The position numbers were made by a program, and so were the translations under genes. The notes under the pieces are model-generated. The model saw only the letters and a list, made by a program, of their open reading frames with translations. It was not told where the DNA came from and did no database searches. A stretch of 51,381 nucleotides of DNA from an uncultured Hyphomicrobiales bacterium (lineage in GTDB: Bacteria; Pseudomonadota; Alphaproteobacteria; Rhizobiales; Xanthobacteraceae): contig CAISIV010000152.1 of the NCBI GenBank assembly GCA_903885555.1, positions 1 through 51,381 on the forward strand, written 5' to 3'. Position 1 is the stretch's first letter; every line of letters starts with the position of its first letter. Below, piece after piece: positions 24,372 through 33,052 of the stretch.

Positions 24372-25291
24372 TCCATCCCCACCAGGCGCAGGGAGTAGAG
24401 GTCGTCGGGCTGCACGACGAGCTGATAGGCGAACCGCAAGCCCACGGCGAACACCAGCAAGCCGAGCAGCAGGCGCAGCCGTTCGCCACGCATGGCCTGT
24501 CCGGTACGCACGCCGAACTGTGCGCCGATCACGCCGCCGACCATCAGGATCAGCGCCAGCACGGAGTCGACCAGATGGTTGGTGGCCGCGTGCATCACCG
24601 TCGCCGACGCCATCGTGATCAGCGTGAGCACCATCGAAGTGCCGATCACGGTCGCGGTTGGCACCCGGAGGAAGTAGATCAGCATCGGCACCAGCAGGAA
24701 GCCGCCGCCGATGCCCATGATGGCGCCGACGAAGCCGATGATGAAGCCGATGGCCCAGACCGGAATGGCCGAGACGTAAATCTTGGAGCGCTTGAAGCGC
24801 ATCTTCAGCGGCAGGCCATGCAGCCAGGTATGGCTGCCGGGCCGGCGCAGCGTCGCCGGCATGCCCTGGCGTGTGCGCATCTCAGCCTTGATGCTCTCGT
24901 AGATCATCATGCTGCCGACGCCGGTCAGCAGCGTCACGTAGGACAGCCCGATCATCAGATCGAGCTGATCCATCTCGCGCAGCTTGGTGAACAGCCAGAC
25001 GCCGGCCGCGGTTCCGAGAATGCCGGCGCTCAGCAGCATCATGCCGAGCGGCAGGTCGAGCGCACGCCGACGCCAGTAATTGATGGCGCCGGTAAAGGAC
25101 GATGCGGCGATGTGGCTCGCCACGCTCGCCACCGCGACGGCGGGCGAGATGCCGATGAAAATCAGCAGAGGCGTCATCAGGAAGCCGCCGCCGATGCCGA
25201 ACATGCCGGAGATGAAGCCGACCGCGAGCCCCATCCCGAGAACCAGGAAGATGTTAACGGGCAGATCTGCGATCGGCAGGTAAATTTGCAA
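24368..25291 (-). CDS. TSUP/TauE-SafE family transporter
   Basis: The 307-residue permease has about eight transmembrane helices and the repeated family motifs FISGMFGIGGGFLMTPLLIF near the N-terminus and GFVGAIMGIGGGFLLVPMLI in the second half. TSUP proteins move small sulfur-containing anions such as sulfite, sulfoacetate or thiosulfate across the inner membrane. The start is a TTG at 25291 (then QIYLPIADLPVNIF), which fits the family; an upstream in-frame start at 25405 would add a polar stretch and is unlikely. The 188-bp gap upstream holds small hairpins (GGTGA-N4-TCACC and CACCG-N4-CGGTG) that could be promoter or operator parts. It is the first gene of a pair with the TIGR02186 gene. 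Confidence 0.88.
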   Translation of the reverse strand: MQIYLPIADLPVNIFLVLGMGLAVGFISGMFGIGGGFLMTPLLIFIGISPAVAVASVASHIAASSFTGAINYWRRRALDLPLGMMLLSAGILGTAAGVWLFTKLREMDQLDLMIGLSYVTLLTGVGSMMIYESIKAEMRTRQGMPATLRRPGSHTWLHGLPLKMRFKRSKIYVSAIPVWAIGFIIGFVGAIMGIGGGFLLVPMLIYFLRVPTATVIGTSMVLTLITMASATVMHAATNHLVDSVLALILMVGGVIGAQFGVRTGQAMRGERLRLLLGLLVFAVGLRFAYQLVVQPDDLYSLRLVGME

Positions 25292-25479
25292 ACGGCATCG
25301 TCCGGGGTTCGAGGCCAAAGCTGTGAAGACTGGGGCCCCGGGGGCCGGCGCGTGCCGCCGACCGTCATCGTCTAGTGTTAACACCATCGCGCGGTGAATC
25401 GTCACCGATACCGGTGCACAATCTCACCGGCAGCGACTTTTGCAAATTAAAGTTTCGAGTGGCCTTAACGCCCGCTGTT

Positions 25480-28400
25480 CTAGCGGGTCTGCAGCGAACC
25501 GAGCGACAGCGGCCCGACCTGACGTGGCTTGGGCGCCGGCGCGCTGGTGACGCCGTCCCAGCCGCCGGCCGGTTCGGGCACCGAGGTGGCTTCCGACGGC
25601 TGCGGCTCGATGGCGAAGTTCTGCACGGCGCGCTGGGCGGCCGCGAGGGTGTCATCATCCATCTGGGTGGCGATTTCGTCGCGCTTCTTGGCGGATTCCT
25701 TGTCGCCCTGCGCTGCCGCCAGCGCGAACCATTGATAGGACTCGGCCGGGTTCTTTTCGGTGCCGAGGCCGCGGGCGCAGAGAACGCCGAGATTGTACTG
25801 GCTGTCAGCGATGCCGCGCTGCGCCGCCTTGCGGAACCACTGTGCGGCGTTGACGTAGTCCGGCTTGCCGTCGGCGCCTTCGGCGTAGAGCACGGCGAGG
25901 TTATGCATCGCCTTGCCGTTCCCTTTGCCGGCGGCGGCGAGATAGAGCCTGCGGGCCTGAACCATGTCCTTTTTCACGCCCTGCCCTTTTTCCAGCAGGC
26001 TGGCGTAACGGAACTGGGCCGGGACGAGGCCCTTGCTTGCGGCGCGCTCGTACCAGCGGGCGGCTTCTTCCATGCTGACCGGAACGCCACGGCCTTCGGC
26101 GAAGCGGATCGCGACTTCGTAAGCCGCGGCGGCATCGCCGGCGATGGCGGCGCTGCGCAACCGGTTGCCGCCGATCGCGGCCGGCAGGCGCTCGGCCGTG
26201 GGCTGGCTGGGCAATACGGGCGCTGCAGTCTGAGGCCGGGTGAGGTTCGGCGTCGGGATCGAGCCGGTGACGTCGGTGGTCGATGCACTCGGCGTCACGG
26301 GCCGCGAATTTGCGGCTGGTGAATTAATGGCGGCCGGATTGAGCAGCGACGGCATGGTCGGCGATGCGATTCCGTAGTCGAGCGGAATGGAGGACTGCTT
26401 CGGCGTCGCCAGCGGGCTGGTGACATTCCTGACCGGCGCGGCAGGCTTGACCGTCGAGGCCGTCGTGATGGTGTCGTCGGCGTTGCGCGCGGTCTTGGCG
26501 TCGTCGGATTTGCCGAATTCGAAAATGGAGCCGGCAATCTGGATCGAGCCGACCACGACGGCAACGATGCTGGCGGCAATGAACAGCGATTTGACCCGCT
26601 TCATCATCTTGCTGCGCAGCGATGGTGCGTCGGGATCTTCCAGTTCGAGAACGTCGGGCGCCTGCGGCGGTGGCGGCGGCGCGCGATCGGCGGTGTTCTG
26701 CACCGCGGCATTGGCGGCGCGGCGGGCGGCGGCGATGAAGCCGGATTTGCTGCCGGTGGCAGCGGCATTCGCGCCGGAGCTGCCGAGCGCGGCTTCGGAC
26801 ATGGCAATGCGCGCCCCGGGATTGGCGCGGAACTTCGGCGGACCGGAGCCGGGCTCAAGCGGTTGATCGGGCGGCAGATCGGGATTGATCGGCAGGTTGT
26901 GGGCCTGCGGCAAGCGCTTCTGAACGGGTTCGGCTGCCGGCGGTTGTGGCTGCGGCGCAGCCTGACGCGGGGCAGGTTGCGCTTGCGGCTCGATGTACTG
27001 TTGCGGAGCGGGCGTAGGGGAAGGCGGCGGCGCCTGTGGCGGCCGGGCGGCGGGCTGGGGATCGATCACGGCACGGGCCGCGACCTTGCCGATCGGCTGG
27101 CGTGCCTCGTTGAACTCTTCGACGCTGACCGGGCGCTTGCGGCTTTCCGGCATGGATGGTGCGCGATGTTCGGCGGGTGCGTGGACCTGCGCAGCCGCAG
27201 GGGCCGTGCGCATGCCGCTTTCGAGCATCGTCAGCCGGTCGACCAGCGTGCCCAGCGTGCCGTTGACCTGCTGCAACGCATCCTGCGTGCGCGCCATGTC
27301 GTGCTTAAGTTCGTCAACCACCGGCGAAGCATCGGCGCGAATGCCGCCGCTGTTCTTGTTGGAGCGCATCTCTTCGATGTGCACCAGGAGATCGGCGAGG
27401 CCGCGCTCAACCGCTTCGAGATGGCCGAGCCGTGAATCCGAGGCGTCGAGGCGCTGCACCAGCGCAACGATCTGATCTTCTAGATGGCTCGAGGCAATGC
27501 TGTCGCCGCGCGACTGCTGGATCAGCTCGATCTTGTCCGAGAGCGACTGCACCAGCGATTCCAGCATCGGCGGCACATTGCCGCCGCGCTCGGACCGTTC
27601 CGCCAATGCGTCGGCCAGCGCCGAAATGCGGTGTTCGAGATTGTTGAGCGCATCGCTGCCGGTGTTGGATGCGGCGAGATGTTCGACGCGATCGGCGAGT
27701 TGTTCGACGTGCAGCGCCAGGCCCGTCACGGCGTCGGTCGATGCCACATGGCTCGCCATATCGCGCAGCGTGGTGATGGCGTGTTCGAGCTGATGCAGCG
27801 TCTCGGGGTTCTTGTCGGCGACGATCAGATCGATCTTGTGCGCCAGCCCTGCGACCGCGTCGTTGAAGCCGACCAGGTTTTCCGCCGGGGTGAGGCCGCG
27901 CAGCGCGTCGCGCACTTCGGCGAGGCCGTGTTCGACCCCGTTCAGCGCGCCGGCATCGATGCCGGCCTGTTTGCCTTCGGCGATGCGGTGGGTGAGGCCC
28001 TGAATCTGTTGCTCGATGGTGTCGATCGCCTGGCGCGGCATTGCATCGGTCAGCGCGCGGGCGATGTCGCCGAGTTCGGCGCGCAGCGCATTGATCGCTT
28101 CCTCGACGCCCGGCTTGCGCAGGGTTTCGATCTGATTGGTGATGGTGCGCAGCTGATCTTCCAGGCCCGACAGGTCCTGGGTCGGCATCGGCATGAACAC
28201 CGGCGCCGGCTGCGGCATAGCCGCCTGTTGACGTTGCGGCGCGGGCGTGGCGGCCAAAGCGGGCTGGCCATTCAGCGCACGCTGGCGCGCTGCGATTTCG
28301 GCAACGGCGATATCCAGTGCCGGCGGCATGCGCACGGCGGGCACGTTCGGCAAAGCCTGCTGGAAACCTTGCTGTGGCATCATCTGCGGATGCATCGCAG

Positions 28401-28779
28401 GCTGGATCGGCGGCGAAGCCACCGGACGCGACTGGCTAACGAACTGGTCGAGCCGCCGGTCGAGGCGATTGATCAGTTCAGCGATCTGGCTGTTGTCGTC
28501 GCGCTCGCGGGTTTTCGGCGCATATGCCGCGGGGCCGCCGACGCGGGCAAATTGTTCGATGCGCCGGGAGAGATCGTCGAGCTTCTGATTGACGGCGGAG
28601 AGTTCGCGGCCGTCGACTTCGTCATCGTCGTAGTCGGAGCCGTCCTCGGCTGCCTGATGCAGGATGACGGTGTTCAGCCATTCGCCCAAAGACATGCCGG
28701 ACCGGCGCGCCGCTTCCCTTGCGGTCTCGCGCGCTTCCGGCCGAATTCCTTTTACACTCCACGGCACGCCAAGTTTCAT
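25480..28779 (-). CDS. PodJ-like polar organising protein with coiled coils and Sel1 repeats
   Basis: This 1,099-residue protein has the conserved N-terminus MKLGVPWSVKGIRPEARETA followed by REAARRSGMSLGEWLN. Long coiled-coil segments fill roughly residues 40-520, with a proline/alanine-rich linker after that. One transmembrane helix (LFIAASIVAVVVGSIQIAGS) lies near residues 733-752. The periplasmic part contains at least four Sel1/TPR-like repeats (ARWYERAASKGLVPAQFRYA, AQWFRKAAQRGIADSQYNLG). This is the layout of PodJ, which sets up the flagellar/pilus pole in Caulobacter and localises in rhizobia. The C-terminal peptidoglycan-binding domain of Caulobacter PodJ is not visible; the protein ends in a proline/serine-rich tail. 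The ATG at 28779 is preferred over a GTG at 28791. Confidence 0.85.
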   Translation of the reverse strand: MKLGVPWSVKGIRPEARETAREAARRSGMSLGEWLNTVILHQAAEDGSDYDDDEVDGRELSAVNQKLDDLSRRIEQFARVGGPAAYAPKTRERDDNSQIAELINRLDRRLDQFVSQSRPVASPPIQPAMHPQMMPQQGFQQALPNVPAVRMPPALDIAVAEIAARQRALNGQPALAATPAPQRQQAAMPQPAPVFMPMPTQDLSGLEDQLRTITNQIETLRKPGVEEAINALRAELGDIARALTDAMPRQAIDTIEQQIQGLTHRIAEGKQAGIDAGALNGVEHGLAEVRDALRGLTPAENLVGFNDAVAGLAHKIDLIVADKNPETLHQLEHAITTLRDMASHVASTDAVTGLALHVEQLADRVEHLAASNTGSDALNNLEHRISALADALAERSERGGNVPPMLESLVQSLSDKIELIQQSRGDSIASSHLEDQIVALVQRLDASDSRLGHLEAVERGLADLLVHIEEMRSNKNSGGIRADASPVVDELKHDMARTQDALQQVNGTLGTLVDRLTMLESGMRTAPAAAQVHAPAEHRAPSMPESRKRPVSVEEFNEARQPIGKVAARAVIDPQPAARPPQAPPPSPTPAPQQYIEPQAQPAPRQAAPQPQPPAAEPVQKRLPQAHNLPINPDLPPDQPLEPGSGPPKFRANPGARIAMSEAALGSSGANAAATGSKSGFIAAARRAANAAVQNTADRAPPPPPQAPDVLELEDPDAPSLRSKMMKRVKSLFIAASIVAVVVGSIQIAGSIFEFGKSDDAKTARNADDTITTASTVKPAAPVRNVTSPLATPKQSSIPLDYGIASPTMPSLLNPAAINSPAANSRPVTPSASTTDVTGSIPTPNLTRPQTAAPVLPSQPTAERLPAAIGGNRLRSAAIAGDAAAAYEVAIRFAEGRGVPVSMEEAARWYERAASKGLVPAQFRYASLLEKGQGVKKDMVQARRLYLAAAGKGNGKAMHNLAVLYAEGADGKPDYVNAAQWFRKAAQRGIADSQYNLGVLCARGLGTEKNPAESYQWFALAAAQGDKESAKKRDEIATQMDDDTLAAAQRAVQNFAIEPQPSEATSVPEPAGGWDGVTSAPAPKPRQVGPLSLGSLQTR

Positions 28780-29138
28780 GCTCACGTCCACAATCGAGGT
28801 GGAGACGCTAAGAGCCTGGATCGACCCTCTGGAACCGGCGCGCGTTAAGGGCAGGTGGATACGCGCGCGGTTCTCAGTCCACGCACCGACTTTTTGCCGA
28901 GCACGGTAAACAGGCCGTTAACTTTTGGCCGAAGTGCCGGATTTTAACGGGAATTTCCCTAAACCGGCCTGGCGGAGGCAGCCCTTAACGCGGCTGTAAG
29001 CCGCGGGCCCCATGCTCAACTTGAAGTGGGGGAAACGCAGGCCGATCTTTAATCGGTCGCATCCGATCCTTAGTTAACGAATCGTTAACGGCGCTATCCT
29101 GCAGGCAGCGCCAGGGGCAAAAATATCCGGGAGGGACT
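28780..29138. other. Divergent intergenic region between the PodJ-like and acyl-CoA dehydrogenase genes
   Basis: No open frame here looks like a gene. The region contains a stem-loop at about 28990-29004 (GCGGCT-N3-AGCCGC) and several TTAAC half-sites. A full TTAA-N7-TTAA site lies at 29074-29088. It must hold promoters for both flanking genes; the start of the acyl-CoA dehydrogenase gene has the ribosome site GGGAGG just before its ATG. Confidence 0.7.
29074..29089. promoter_or_regulatory. CtrA-type box with internal GANTC site
   Basis: TTAACGAATCGTTAAC is a full TTAA-N7-TTAA site, the CtrA consensus of alphaproteobacteria. One base further out it becomes an 8-1-8 perfect inverted repeat. 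The middle holds GAATC, a CcrM methylation site. It lies 50 bp before the acyl-CoA dehydrogenase start and about 295 bp before the PodJ-like start. Binding is inferred from the match only. Confidence 0.6.
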
Positions 29139-30926
29139 ATGCCGACATATAAAGCGCCGGTGGACGACACGCTGTTTCTGCTCAACGACGTTCTCCACAT
29201 CGAACGCTATGGCAATTTGCCGGGCTTTGCCGATGCCTCGCCCGACGTGGTCGAAGCGATCCTCGGCGAAGCGGCCAAGTTCTCCGAGGAAGTCCTCACT
29301 CCGCTCAACCGGGTCGGCGACAAGGAAGGCTGCAAGCGCCATCCCGATGGCAAGGTGACGACGCCCAAGGGCTTCAAGGAAGCCTACAAGCAGATCATTG
29401 AGGGCGGCTGGATCGGCATCTCGGTGCCTGACGAATTCGGCGGCCAGGCGTTGCCGGCGACCATGACCGTCGCGGTCAACGAATATTTCTGCTCCGCCAA
29501 CATGGCCTTCGCGATGTATCCGGGCCTGACGCAAGGCGCGATCGCCGCGCTGCTCACGCACGCCTCGCAGGAGATCAAAACCAAATATCTGCCGAAGATG
29601 GTCCAGGGTGTTTGGACCGGCACCATGAACCTGACTGAGCCGCATTGCGGCACGGACCTCGGTCTGCTGCGCACCAAGGCGGTGCCGCAGGGCGACGGCA
29701 GCTACAAGATTTCCGGCACCAAGATTTTCATCTCGGCCGGCGAACACGACATGTCGGACAACATCATCCATCTGGTGCTGGCGCGCATCGAAGGCGCACC
29801 GGCCGGCACCAAGGGTATTTCGTTATTCGTCGTGCCGAAGTTCATGGTCAAGGATGACGGCTCCCTCGGCGCGCCGAACGGCGCGACCTGCGGCTCCATC
29901 GAAGAGAAGATGGGCATTCACGGAAATTCGACCTGCGTCATGAATTATGACGGCGCCATCGGTTGGCTGGTCGGCATCGAGAACCGTGGTCTGCCGGCGA
30001 TGTTCACGATGATGAACGAGGCAAGGCTTGGCGTCGGCGTACAGGGCCTCGCGCAATCCGAGGTCGCCTATCAGAACGCCGCGATCTACGCCAAGGAACG
30101 TCTGCAGGGTCGCGCCATTACCGGCGCGAAATTTCCCGACAAGGCGGCCGATCCGATCATCGTTCACCCCGACGTTCGCCGTACGCTGCTGACGATCCGC
30201 GCCTTCAACGAAGCGGCGCGCGCGCTGGTACTGTATACCGCGCTCAAGGGCGACATTGCGCACCGCTCGCCGGACGAAAAGGAACGCCAGAGCGCCGACG
30301 ATTTCATGGGGCTGCTGACCCCGGTGGTCAAAGGCGTTTGCACCGACACCGGCTTTGCCAACACCGTCATGGCGCAGCAGATGTTCGGTGGCCACGGCTA
30401 CATCGCCGAGCACGGCATGGAGCAGTTCGTGCGTGACGCGCGTATTGCTCAAATTTATGAAGGCGCCAACGGCATCCAGGCGCTCGATCTGGTCGGCCGC
30501 AAGCTCGGCAAGGACGGCGGCCGCGCGTTGATGGCCTTCCTCGGCGAGGTCGGCGGCTACATCAAGGAAAAGTCGGCGGATGAAAAGCTGAAACCGCTGG
30601 TGACGCCACTCGGCGTCGCCGCAGGTCATCTGCAGCAGGCGTCGATGTGGTTTATGCAGAACGCCATGGCCAAGCCCGACAATGCCGGCGCCGGCGCCAC
30701 CGACTACATGCACATGTTCGGCCTCGTCGCGCTCGGCTACATGTGGTGCAGGATCGCAGAAGCCGCCAATGCCAAGCTCGGCAACGGCGCCGATCCGCGC
30801 TTTGCCGCCAAGCTCGTCACCGCGCGCTTCTTCATGGAGCGCATGCTGCCGGAGACGGCCGCGCATCTCGCGCGCATCCAGGCGGGCGCCGGCTCGATCA
30901 TGGAATTGCCGGCAGAGGCCTTTTAA
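29139..30926 (+). CDS. Acyl-CoA dehydrogenase, long form with extra C-terminal domain
   Basis: The 595-residue flavoprotein introduces the alpha-beta double bond into acyl-CoA. The length and the sequence after residue 460 show the additional C-terminal domain seen in some FadE-like and DmdC-like enzymes. The core motifs are EFGGQALPATMTVAVNEYFC, NLTEPHCGTDLGLLRTKAVP (FAD contact), QQMFGGHGYIAEHGMEQFVR and YEGANGIQ with catalytic Glu441. Related proteins are often labelled 3-methylmercaptopropionyl-CoA dehydrogenase, but the beta-oxidation genes downstream favour a fatty acyl substrate. The ATG follows GGGAGG. The 3' end overlaps the convergent PAS gene by 4 bp. A CtrA-type box lies in its upstream region. 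Confidence 0.92.
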   Translation: MPTYKAPVDDTLFLLNDVLHIERYGNLPGFADASPDVVEAILGEAAKFSEEVLTPLNRVGDKEGCKRHPDGKVTTPKGFKEAYKQIIEGGWIGISVPDEFGGQALPATMTVAVNEYFCSANMAFAMYPGLTQGAIAALLTHASQEIKTKYLPKMVQGVWTGTMNLTEPHCGTDLGLLRTKAVPQGDGSYKISGTKIFISAGEHDMSDNIIHLVLARIEGAPAGTKGISLFVVPKFMVKDDGSLGAPNGATCGSIEEKMGIHGNSTCVMNYDGAIGWLVGIENRGLPAMFTMMNEARLGVGVQGLAQSEVAYQNAAIYAKERLQGRAITGAKFPDKAADPIIVHPDVRRTLLTIRAFNEAARALVLYTALKGDIAHRSPDEKERQSADDFMGLLTPVVKGVCTDTGFANTVMAQQMFGGHGYIAEHGMEQFVRDARIAQIYEGANGIQALDLVGRKLGKDGGRALMAFLGEVGGYIKEKSADEKLKPLVTPLGVAAGHLQQASMWFMQNAMAKPDNAGAGATDYMHMFGLVALGYMWCRIAEAANAKLGNGADPRFAAKLVTARFFMERMLPETAAHLARIQAGAGSIMELPAEAF

Positions 30927-31483
30927 ACAGCAGCCTCTGCCTCGATCGTAGCGCAGAGCCGAAGCGTCAGCGCGCCGTTTTGCAGCCTGTGCAAGGCGGC
31001 GTCGTCGAACGCGCCGTCTTCGCAGATGAATTCGAACGCCGAGATAAGCCGTTCCACGCTCTCGCCGTCGCCGCCGAACGGCAAAATCAGCCGCTCGAAG
31101 TGGATCAGCCGGCCGTTTTTGTCGTTCACGTCCCAGATCGTATAAACCGGCTGTCGGGTACTGTAGGCCTGATAATAAGGCATCAGCCCGGTTGTGCGCC
31201 TGTCGCGCGGGACGATCTCGTCGAGAAAGCGGCCCCGGCAATCAGCCTCGCCATACACTTTCATGACGTTGACGCCGTACTGGCGAACCTGAAAGCGCTT
31301 CACCTCGTTGTCCCCGGTGACGTCGAGGAAACTGATGTTGTCTTGCACGCGGCTCAGATTTTCCGATTCGATGGCCTGCCAATGCGGAATTCCGGCCATG
31401 CCCCTGTGCCGTTTCCAGAATTTCAGCAGCCAACGCTGATTGATCGCCCGGACAGCATCCGGGCGTACAATTTTGAAGTCCAT
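30923..31483 (-). CDS. PAS-domain protein (PAS_5 type)
   Basis: This 186-residue protein matches the single-domain PAS_5 family of alphaproteobacteria. Typical stretches are RAINQRWLLKFWKRHRGMAG, ENLSRVQDNISFLDVTGDNE, FLDEIVPRDRRTTGLMPYYQ and HFERLILPFGGDGESVERLI. There is no output domain, membrane segment or kinase part, so it probably acts through partner proteins or as a simple sensor. The ligand is unknown. The gene ends against the acyl-CoA dehydrogenase gene. Its upstream gap holds a diverged dispersed repeat and a cluster of GANTC sites. Confidence 0.82.
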   Translation of the reverse strand: MDFKIVRPDAVRAINQRWLLKFWKRHRGMAGIPHWQAIESENLSRVQDNISFLDVTGDNEVKRFQVRQYGVNVMKVYGEADCRGRFLDEIVPRDRRTTGLMPYYQAYSTRQPVYTIWDVNDKNGRLIHFERLILPFGGDGESVERLISAFEFICEDGAFDDAALHRLQNGALTLRLCATIEAEAAV

Positions 31484-31501
31484 CGATAAAGCCCCCGCTT
31501 A

Positions 31502-31548
31502 GCGCACGTTCCCGAATGGGTGCCAGTTTTCGGATAGGTGTCGTGCGC
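31502..31548. repeat. Palindromic dispersed repeat, diverged copy B
   Basis: Outer arms GCGCAC and GTGCGC enclose a core with TTCCCGA and GTTTTCGGA, resembling the copies at 16539-16587 and 46046-46094 but with several changes. It lies about 20 bp upstream of the PAS gene start. It looks like an old, decaying member of the same repeat family. Confidence 0.55.
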
Positions 31549-31578
31549 TCGTTAGAATGAAATTAGTGCCCAAGAATA

Positions 31579-31614
31579 GCTCAAGCGAATCGCTCAAGAA
31601 TCGATTCGCTCAAG
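31579..31614. repeat. Triple GCTCAAG repeat with three GANTC sites
   Basis: GCTCAAG occurs at 31579, 31592 and 31608. Between them lie GAATC (31587), GAATC (31598) and GATTC (31603), the last two forming the palindrome GAATCGATTC. AGCGAATCG and CGATTCGCT also form a 9-bp inverted repeat. The cluster lies about 95 bp upstream of the PAS gene, in a gap of 208 bp that holds no gene. Confidence 0.7.
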
Positions 31615-31691
31615 CAATGTAGCAAAGCGTACACATCTGGCTATTCGCTTTATTGCGAATGGCCTCATGCAAACGCAATTGTGATCGAAGC

Positions 31692-32933
31692 TTAAGCGGT
31701 CCGCGCTTGCAGCGACCCGCCGCGCGCCCGGATCAGCAGCCACGACATGATTGTGACGTTGACCAGATTCCAGCCGATGCCGTTGAGGAAGGCCGCCTGA
31801 TAGGAGCCCGTCAGGTCGAAGATGACGCCCGACAGCCAGCCGCCCAGCGCCATGCCGAGCAGCGTTGCCATCAGGCAAAGGCCGACGCGGGTGCCGGCTT
31901 CCTTCGGCGAAAAATACTCGCGGACGATGATGGCGTAACTCGGCACGATGCCGCCCTGAAACAGTCCGAACAGCGCCGAAATCACGTAAAGCGATATCAG
32001 CCCGTCGAACATCAGATACATCACCAGCGCCGCGCCTTGCAGCACCGAGCCGAGCAGCAGCGTACGCACGCCGCCGATGCGGTCGGCGATGAAGCCGGAC
32101 GCCACGCGGCTGATGATGCCGAAGCCGAGCATCAGCGACAGCATCTCGGCGCCACGCGCCACGCCGTAACCGAGATCGCCGCAATAGGCGACGATGTGGA
32201 CCTGCGGCATCGACATCGCCACGCAGCAGGATACGCCTGCGATCAGTAACAATACCTGCAGTGTCATTGGCGAGAACGGCATCGACGCCTGGCGGCGCGC
32301 GAAATTGGCGCTGTCGGCAGCGCTATGATGATGCACGACGCGTTTGCGCAGCAGGAACACCAGCGGCAACATGGTGACCACCAGGAAAATCCCGAGCCCG
32401 GTATGGGTCGCGCGCCAGCCATGGCTGGCGATGAAATGCTGCACGATCGGGGGCCATAGCGTGCCGGCGAGATAGTTGCCGGAGGCAGCGATGGCGACCG
32501 CAATGCCGCGGCGGCGCACGAACCAGTGCGAGGTGTCGGCCATCAGCGGACCGAAGGTCGCCGAGCAGCCGAGCCCGATCAGCAGGCCATGCGCCAGCGC
32601 GACCTGCCACACGCTCGATGACAGGCCGACCGCGAGATAGCCGAGCGTCAGCAGCCCCGTTCCGAGCAGCAGTGGCACCGCGATGCCGAAATGGTCGGCG
32701 AGCTTGCCCATGAAGACGCCGCCGCAGGCAAAGCCGATCATCGCCAGCGTAAAGGGCAGGGAAGCTTCGCCCCGGCCGATGGCAAAATCTGCCTGGATGG
32801 CCGGCAGTGCCACCATGAACGACCACATGCCGACGCCGCCGAGCGTGCTCAAGCCCACGGCCACGGCCAGCCGCAGCCAGGCCCGGCTCGAGTCGGCTGT
32901 GCTGCTGGAATCGATATCCGCTTGCGATGTCAT
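31692..32933 (-). CDS. Major facilitator superfamily transporter
   Basis: The 413-residue protein has twelve predicted transmembrane helices. MFS signature sequences are visible: GGVFMGKLADHFGIAVPLLL between helices 2 and 3, and SGFIADRIGGVRTLLLGSVL at the matching place in the second half. A positively charged central loop is near HHHSAADSANFARRQ. The overall pattern resembles monocarboxylate/oxalate-formate type carriers, but the substrate cannot be assigned. It sits among beta-oxidation genes on the opposite strand and is divergent from the acyl-CoA dehydrogenase gene at 33053, which would fit uptake of a carboxylic acid degraded by them. That link is inferred from position only. Confidence 0.88.
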   Translation of the reverse strand: MTSQADIDSSSTADSSRAWLRLAVAVGLSTLGGVGMWSFMVALPAIQADFAIGRGEASLPFTLAMIGFACGGVFMGKLADHFGIAVPLLLGTGLLTLGYLAVGLSSSVWQVALAHGLLIGLGCSATFGPLMADTSHWFVRRRGIAVAIAASGNYLAGTLWPPIVQHFIASHGWRATHTGLGIFLVVTMLPLVFLLRKRVVHHHSAADSANFARRQASMPFSPMTLQVLLLIAGVSCCVAMSMPQVHIVAYCGDLGYGVARGAEMLSLMLGFGIISRVASGFIADRIGGVRTLLLGSVLQGAALVMYLMFDGLISLYVISALFGLFQGGIVPSYAIIVREYFSPKEAGTRVGLCLMATLLGMALGGWLSGVIFDLTGSYQAAFLNGIGWNLVNVTIMSWLLIRARGGSLQARTA

Positions 32934-33052
32934 GCTTTAAGCCCCGGCCCGCCGGTCGTAGCATTGGAGCCGAGGGGCGGCAAAGCCCTCGCGCGCCGCC
33001 GTCCGGCCCTCTATTGTGCCCCAAAGGCTGAGTCGCCCGGGAAACGCTCGCA

